Part shown: positions 7,067 through 9,956 of the stretch, piece by piece
How the letters are laid out: the number at the start of each line of letters is the position of its first letter
How positions within the stretch are numbered: the first letter of the stretch is position 1
Source: an uncultured Clostridia bacterium
GTDB taxonomy: Bacteria; Bacillota; Clostridia; Christensenellales; Aristaeellaceae
Length of the DNA: 9,956 bases
Assembly: GCA_944363005.1 (NCBI GenBank)
Contig: CALVTV010000235.1
Span: 1-9,956, forward strand
Direction: 5' to 3'
Translations under genes and position numbers: made by a program
The notes under the pieces: generated by a model
Databases searched by the model: none
What the model was told of the DNA's origin: nothing
Seen by the model: the letters and a program-made list of their open reading frames with translations, nothing else

Positions 7067-7117
7067 TCACGGATAGCGATACAGGTAGGCGTAAGCGTAC
7101 AGATTGCGCGTGCGCAT
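7067..7117 (-). CDS. Tyrosine-rich leader peptide of the aroF attenuator
   Basis: The 16-codon frame reads MRTRNLYAYAYLYRYP and stops at TGA (7069-7067). Five of 16 residues are Tyr, at every second position from 7 to 15, and no Phe or Trp occurs. GGAGG (7130-7126) lies 8 nt before the ATG, and a promoter is about 60 nt upstream, so translation is credible. By analogy with known trp, phe and his leader peptides, ribosome stalling at Tyr codons when charged tRNA-Tyr is scarce would favour the antiterminator and allow aroF transcription. With enough tyrosine the ribosome reaches the stop and covers GGGTTG, so the terminator forms. The peptide and its position are seen directly; the mechanism is inferred. 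Confidence 0.85.
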   Translation of the reverse strand: MRTRNLYAYAYLYRYP

Positions 7118-7153
7118 GGCGTGTTCCTCCAAGAGTCGGATTTTGATGGGAAC

Positions 7154-7182
7154 AGGATAACACGATATTGATGGTTTGTCAA
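7154..7182 (-). promoter_or_regulatory. Promoter of the aroF leader transcript
   Basis: On the minus strand TTGACA (7182-7177), a 17-bp spacer and TATCCT (7159-7154) form a sigma-A type promoter with a perfect -35 and a 4/6 -10 box. The transcript would start near 7147, about 17 nt before the leader peptide's ribosome binding site. The spacing leaves room for the leader peptide and attenuator but no T-box. Confidence 0.75.
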
Positions 7183-7204
7183 TATACAACCGACAAGAAC
7201 GCAT

Positions 7205-7230
7205 AAAAAAATCCGCCTCGCGGGAGGCGG
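7205..7230 (-). terminator. Terminator after the membrane protein gene
   Basis: On the minus strand CCGCCTC (7230-7224), a four-base loop and GAGGCGG (7219-7213) are followed by ATTTTTTTA. The stem is a perfect 7 bp and lies 11 nt past the stop codon of the membrane protein gene. It separates that transcript from the aroF promoter, whose -35 box is about 20 bp further on. Confidence 0.92.
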
Positions 7231-7241
7231 TGGGGTTTTGC

Positions 7242-8531
7242 CTATGGGCGGGGGAAAGGCGCAGGTTTACGGGGAGCGGGAATCAGGTACGCGAGCGCTG
7301 CGAAACAGGCCAGCACACTGACCGTGCCGTTGCGGTACGTATAATAGGTATGGTCAAACGAGTGGTTGGCCATCACGAGGTACCAGGCAACGGGCACCAG
7401 CGCCAGAAGCAGCAGCGTCAGCATGCGCGCATCCGGCCGCACGCGCAACCCCGCGCGGCGCAGGTGCACGGCCCGGCGGATCGCAACGGCGGCGCAGGCC
7501 ACGGCCGCCACAAGCAGGAGAAGCAGATAGGCGGGCTTATCGAGGATGACGGCGAAGTTCATCCGCAGCACGTTCAGGCGGGAGAGCGTTTCGCCGTTGG
7601 AGGCGGAGGAGACGCGCAGCGCGGCCTGAACGAAGATGCCCGTCAGCCGCTCCGGCCCGTAGACCGCGGCGGTCAGCACCCACTTGAGGCCCCACATCAG
7701 CCCATAGCCGAGCGCCCAGGCGACGCCGCAGCCGATGAGGCAGGCCATCAGCGCGCGCAGGCCGTCCCCGCGTTGCAGGCGCAGGCAGAGCAGCAGCGCA
7801 AGCGGGAAGCCCAGCGAGACGAGCGGAAAGGTCAGCAGATCGAAGTAGTTGGTCAACAGGCCCGTGAGCGCGAAGAAAGCGGGCATGCCCACAGCGCGCT
7901 CGATGCGCGCGTCAAGCAGCAACACGGCCAGGCAGGCGCCCAGGGTGAGCAGGGTCAACGGCGCGTATTGCAGGCAGATGCCCACGGCGGGCGGCATCAG
8001 CAGAAACCAGGCGATAGCCAGGCCCGGCAGTGCGGCGGGCGCCCGGGCAAAGCACGCCGAGGCGACGGCGCAGGCCAGCGCCAGCGACACGAAGAGCAGC
8101 AGCATTTCGATATTGGCCGTGTTGAGCACGCACAGCAGCAGGCGCAGCGGGAACGTGTATCCGTGCCAGTAGCGCGAATAGGACAGCCCGTTGCCCGAGC
8201 CGTATGTGCAGAAGGCGTCCCAGGCGCTTTGATCTTCGGCGGGGGGCAGGTCGGTGCGCAGGCCGCCGAACGCCTTTTGCGGCAGGGACTCCGGGCCGGT
8301 GTACGCGGCCGTCTTGAGGATGAGCGCGGCGGTGTAGTTGTCCAGCTGTGCGCTCTTGAAACCGCCGACGAGCTGGGGCGAGGCGCCCTCCTGAGCGATC
8401 ATGAGCGTGCCCTGCGCGGCGTTTTGGCGCATCGTATCGGTGTCGATGAGGAAGGCGGCGGCGTTCAGCGCGATGCACAGCAGCACGCACAAAAGCAGCA
8501 ACAGCGCGGCGCGCAGGCATCTGGTGTTCAT
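7242..8531 (-). CDS. Polytopic membrane protein, unknown function (possibly GT-C glycosyltransferase-like)
   Basis: The protein has 429 residues. A first membrane segment (about 7-28) is followed by an extracytoplasmic stretch of about 100 residues and then roughly nine further hydrophobic helices (from about 127, including 141-160, 190-206, 232-250, 259-285, 335-352, 368-388 and 402-417). Two polar aromatic motifs stand out: YSRYWHGYTFPLR (118-130), at the end of the large outer loop, and NHSFDHTYYTYRN (389-401), before the last helix. The overall plan, a large loop after helix 1 with aromatic and charged residues near the membrane surface, resembles GT-C type glycosyltransferases. No catalytic DD/DE motif could be pinned down, so this is a weak inference. 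The start overlaps the flavin reductase-like stop by ATGA (8531-8528) and has no clear ribosome binding site, so its translation probably depends on the upstream gene. No gene name is warranted. Confidence 0.85.
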   Translation of the reverse strand: MNTRCLRAALLLLLCVLLCIALNAAAFLIDTDTMRQNAAQGTLMIAQEGASPQLVGGFKSAQLDNYTAALILKTAAYTGPESLPQKAFGGLRTDLPPAEDQSAWDAFCTYGSGNGLSYSRYWHGYTFPLRLLLCVLNTANIEMLLLFVSLALACAVASACFARAPAALPGLAIAWFLLMPPAVGICLQYAPLTLLTLGACLAVLLLDARIERAVGMPAFFALTGLLTNYFDLLTFPLVSLGFPLALLLCLRLQRGDGLRALMACLIGCGVAWALGYGLMWGLKWVLTAAVYGPERLTGIFVQAALRVSSASNGETLSRLNVLRMNFAVILDKPAYLLLLLVAAVACAAVAIRRAVHLRRAGLRVRPDARMLTLLLLALVPVAWYLVMANHSFDHTYYTYRNGTVSVLACFAALAYLIPAPRKPAPFPRP

Positions 8532-9178
8532 CGCCGGGGCCCAGCCAGTCCGCCCCGGCGGGGCTTGGCATAGGGCTCCACCAGCCGCCGGTGCAGCACG
8601 TCCGGCCGCGCCAGCGAGTAGCCGAAAAAGCCCTCCGGGCGCGGGGCGAGCGGGAAGTATTCCCCGTGCGCGTAGCTGACCAGGTTGGCGCGCGCCATGT
8701 GCAGGCTGCCGTCCGGATCAAAGAGCGCGTCGCGCACATACACCTGCTCCACGCGGGCCAGGAAAAGATCGTGCGAACCCAGCGGGATCACCCGATCGAC
8801 CCGGCAGCACAGAAACACGGGCGCTTCGGCCAGCGCGGGCGCGGGGAAGCCCTCAACGGTTTGCGCGTGCAGGCCCGTTTCGGCGAATTTGTCGATGTCC
8901 CGCCCGCTCTTGACGCCGCAAAGGTCGGTCGCGCGGCAAAGGGGCTTGTCGATCAGGTTGACGCAAAACGCGCCGGACTGGCTGATCTGCGCGTGGGAAT
9001 GGCGTTCGGGCCGGATGGAGACGGAGATCATCGGCGGGTCCGAGTTGACAACGCCGGCCCAGGCGACGGTAATCAGGTTGTCGCGCTCAAAGCCGGGCTC
9101 TGTGCCCCGGCAGGAGAGCATCACCACGGGGATGGGCGCCAAAAACGTGGTCGCGCCGATCGCGCGGAATGTGTTCAT
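8528..9178 (-). CDS. Flavin reductase-like (FMN-binding split barrel) protein
   Basis: This 216-residue protein belongs to the flavin reductase/flavoredoxin family, which binds FMN and transfers electrons from NAD(P)H or other donors. Family marks are the opening PIPVVMLSC, the segment DNLITVAWAGVVNSDPPMISVSIRP (around 32-57), HSHAQISQSGAFCVNL and the C-terminal YAHGEYFPL followed by GFFGYS. The ATG at 9178 is chosen because AGGAGG lies 7 nt upstream and the family's N-terminus begins here; an ATG at 9256 would start inside the -35 box of the promoter. The last 25 or so residues (LHRRLVEPYAKPRRGGLAGPRR) go beyond the usual family end and are Arg- and Gly-rich. The stop overlaps the start of the membrane protein gene, so the pair forms an operon. 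Electron acceptor and physiological role are not evident. Confidence 0.9.
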   Translation of the reverse strand: MNTFRAIGATTFLAPIPVVMLSCRGTEPGFERDNLITVAWAGVVNSDPPMISVSIRPERHSHAQISQSGAFCVNLIDKPLCRATDLCGVKSGRDIDKFAETGLHAQTVEGFPAPALAEAPVFLCCRVDRVIPLGSHDLFLARVEQVYVRDALFDPDGSLHMARANLVSYAHGEYFPLAPRPEGFFGYSLARPDVLHRRLVEPYAKPRRGGLAGPRR

Positions 9179-9227
9179 AAAAAGGCCTCCTTGGATCATG
9201 CCCCGCAAGGGCGGAGCGCATATCTCT

Positions 9228-9256
9228 ATCATACATGGGGGGCCAAACAAAATCAA
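9228..9256 (-). promoter_or_regulatory. Promoter of the flavin reductase - membrane protein operon
   Basis: On the minus strand TTGATT (9256-9251), a 17-bp spacer and TATGAT (9233-9228) give a good sigma-A match (4/6 and 5/6). The transcript would start near 9221, about 43 nt before the ATG. A small GCCC/GGGC hairpin (9199-9211) lies in the short leader. It has no recognised riboswitch. Confidence 0.65.
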
Positions 9257-9329
9257 CGGAAAATTTCACAAGGCTGGGAAGAAATGGCGCGTATGAATCG
9301 TCATATCATCAGAGACTGGCAAGGCATGG

Positions 9330-9358
9330 TTGCCAAAGAAGTGCAACCGTGGTAAGAT
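9330..9358 (+). promoter_or_regulatory. Promoter of the secreted repeat protein gene
   Basis: TTGCCA (9330-9335) and TAAGAT (9353-9358), separated by exactly 17 bp, match sigma-A boxes at 5/6 and 4/6 positions. An inverted repeat TATTCG/CGAATA (9362-9367, 9376-9381) covers the expected transcript start and could be an operator or a 5' stem. The start codon follows about 47 nt downstream. Confidence 0.55.
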
Positions 9359-9411
9359 GAGTATTCGGAATCATTCGAATATGGAGCCGTAGGGTAAATG
9401 GAGGGGATTCC

Positions 9412-9942
9412 ATGAAAGGAAAGAACATGAAACGCAGCGTGGCGGCCATGTTGTGCGCGGCGATGCTGACAACGGCGCTGGGTTCCGGCGCGTCGGCGGA
9501 AGCCTATGTGCAGGCCATTGAGCCCGAGCAGACGGCCACGACCGAGCAAAGTGTCAAGAAATTTACGCTCAAGCCCGAGTATGTGGATAACGTGCTCTGT
9601 GTGAGCGTGGTCGGCGCCAGCTCAATCCCTGTCAAGGTGCGCCTGTATGACGAGAAGGAGCAGAACCTCCTGGGCTCCGTGACGGTCAAGACCGGCACGG
9701 GCACGGCGTTTTTCTCCGAGCTCGTGCTCAACCCGGGCAAGTATGTCCTGCGCGCCGCGTACGAGGATGAAGAGGCGGCCAAGGCCGTCAAGGCTGTGCG
9801 CCTGGAATATGAATTGGTAGATCCGGCGGCGGAGCAGGCCGCAGCGGAAGAAGCAGCGCGTCAGGCAGCGGGACAGGCCGCGGCCGAGGAAGCAGCCCGG
9901 TTGGCGGCGGAACAGGCCGCGGCGGAAGAAGCAGCACGATAA
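9412..9942 (+). CDS. Secreted protein with Ala/Glu-rich C-terminal tandem repeats, possibly truncated
   Basis: The 176-residue product starts with a signal peptide: Lys/Arg-rich (1-9), hydrophobic (10-25), and a likely cleavage after ASA at residue 29. GGAGGGG lies 5 nt before the ATG, and a second Met at residue 6 is less well placed. Residues 45-135 look like a beta-rich domain (FTLKPEYVDNVLCVSVVG, then VRLYDEKEQ) that I do not recognise. From residue 139 a 13-residue unit, AA(E/G)QAAAEEAARx, repeats three times and should form a rigid, highly charged helix like TolA-type or cell-wall spacer stalks. The reading frame stops at TAA (9940-9942) at the variable position of repeat three, yet a fourth unit follows in the same frame up to the window edge. 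The annotated product may be a truncated form of a longer protein. No sortase or binding domain can be seen before the edge. Confidence 0.8.
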   Translation: MKGKNMKRSVAAMLCAAMLTTALGSGASAEAYVQAIEPEQTATTEQSVKKFTLKPEYVDNVLCVSVVGASSIPVKVRLYDEKEQNLLGSVTVKTGTGTAFFSELVLNPGKYVLRAAYEDEEAAKAVKAVRLEYELVDPAAEQAAAEEAARQAAGQAAAEEAARLAAEQAAAEEAAR

Positions 9943-9956
9943 GCGGCGGAACAGGC
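9826..9956 (+). repeat. 39-bp in-frame tandem repeats
   Basis: Repeat units lie at 9826-9864, 9865-9903 and 9904-9942, with a partial fourth at 9943-9956 that runs off the window. Each encodes AA(E/G)QAAAEEAAR plus one variable residue: Gln, Leu, then the TAA stop. The copies differ mostly at synonymous third positions. Copy number could change by slippage or recombination. Confidence 0.85.

Noticed and set aside
6954..7182. T-box or other tRNA- or metabolite-sensing riboswitch in the aroF leader
   Set aside because: No T-box sequence or specifier-loop architecture was seen, and the leader is too short. The Tyr-rich peptide explains the terminator better.
7176..8573. 465-codon open frame on the plus strand
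   Set aside because: Antisense to the membrane protein gene and rich in Gln, Arg, Ala and Gly. It also runs through the terminator at 7205-7230.
1..9956. CRISPR array, tRNA or rRNA genes, transposase or integrase genes
   Set aside because: None found by eye on either strand. The only tandem repeats are the coding 39-bp units at 9826-9956, which have no spacers.

Overview
The window reads as a GC-rich (about 60% by eye) Firmicute, most likely a gut-type clostridium. The basis is the strong AGGAGG ribosome binding sites, sigma-A type promoters (one a perfect TTGACA-17-TATAAT), ATGA stop/start overlaps, and families typical of Clostridia. This is inference; there is no rRNA gene or other taxonomic marker.

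Layout. 1-498 carries no credible gene and is packed with GC-rich inverted repeats plus one strong bidirectional-looking terminator. 4645 down to 499 (minus strand) is a three-gene operon: a MarR-type regulator followed by two ABC half-transporters that form one asymmetric heterodimeric exporter, all translationally coupled. 4646-5025 is a divergent control region, with a consensus promoter for the operon and a separate promoter for the plus-strand metallo-beta-lactamase-fold hydrolase at 5026-5814. A bidirectional terminator at 5894-5934 separates this hydrolase from the convergent DAHP synthase gene (6953-5940, minus), the entry enzyme of aromatic amino acid synthesis. Next comes a minus-strand pair, a flavin reductase-like protein (9178-8528) overlapping a polytopic membrane protein of unknown function (8531-7242), which ends in a textbook terminator. 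At the right edge a plus-strand secreted protein (9412-9942) has its own promoter and ends inside an Ala/Glu-rich tandem repeat.

The strongest discovery is upstream of the DAHP synthase. A promoter, a 16-residue leader peptide with alternating tyrosines (Y-A-Y-A-Y-L-Y-R-Y, five Tyr), a candidate antiterminator and an intrinsic terminator sit in the order expected for ribosome-mediated attenuation by tyrosine. The enzyme also has the N-terminal ferredoxin-like domain that mediates Tyr/Phe feedback in relatives, so tyrosine may act on both gene and enzyme.

Two further oddities deserve attention. The MarR gene has no ATG/GTG/TTG at the place its ribosome binding site and family alignment demand, and an ACG sits there instead. 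The secreted repeat protein is cut by an ochre codon although the repeat continues in frame after it.
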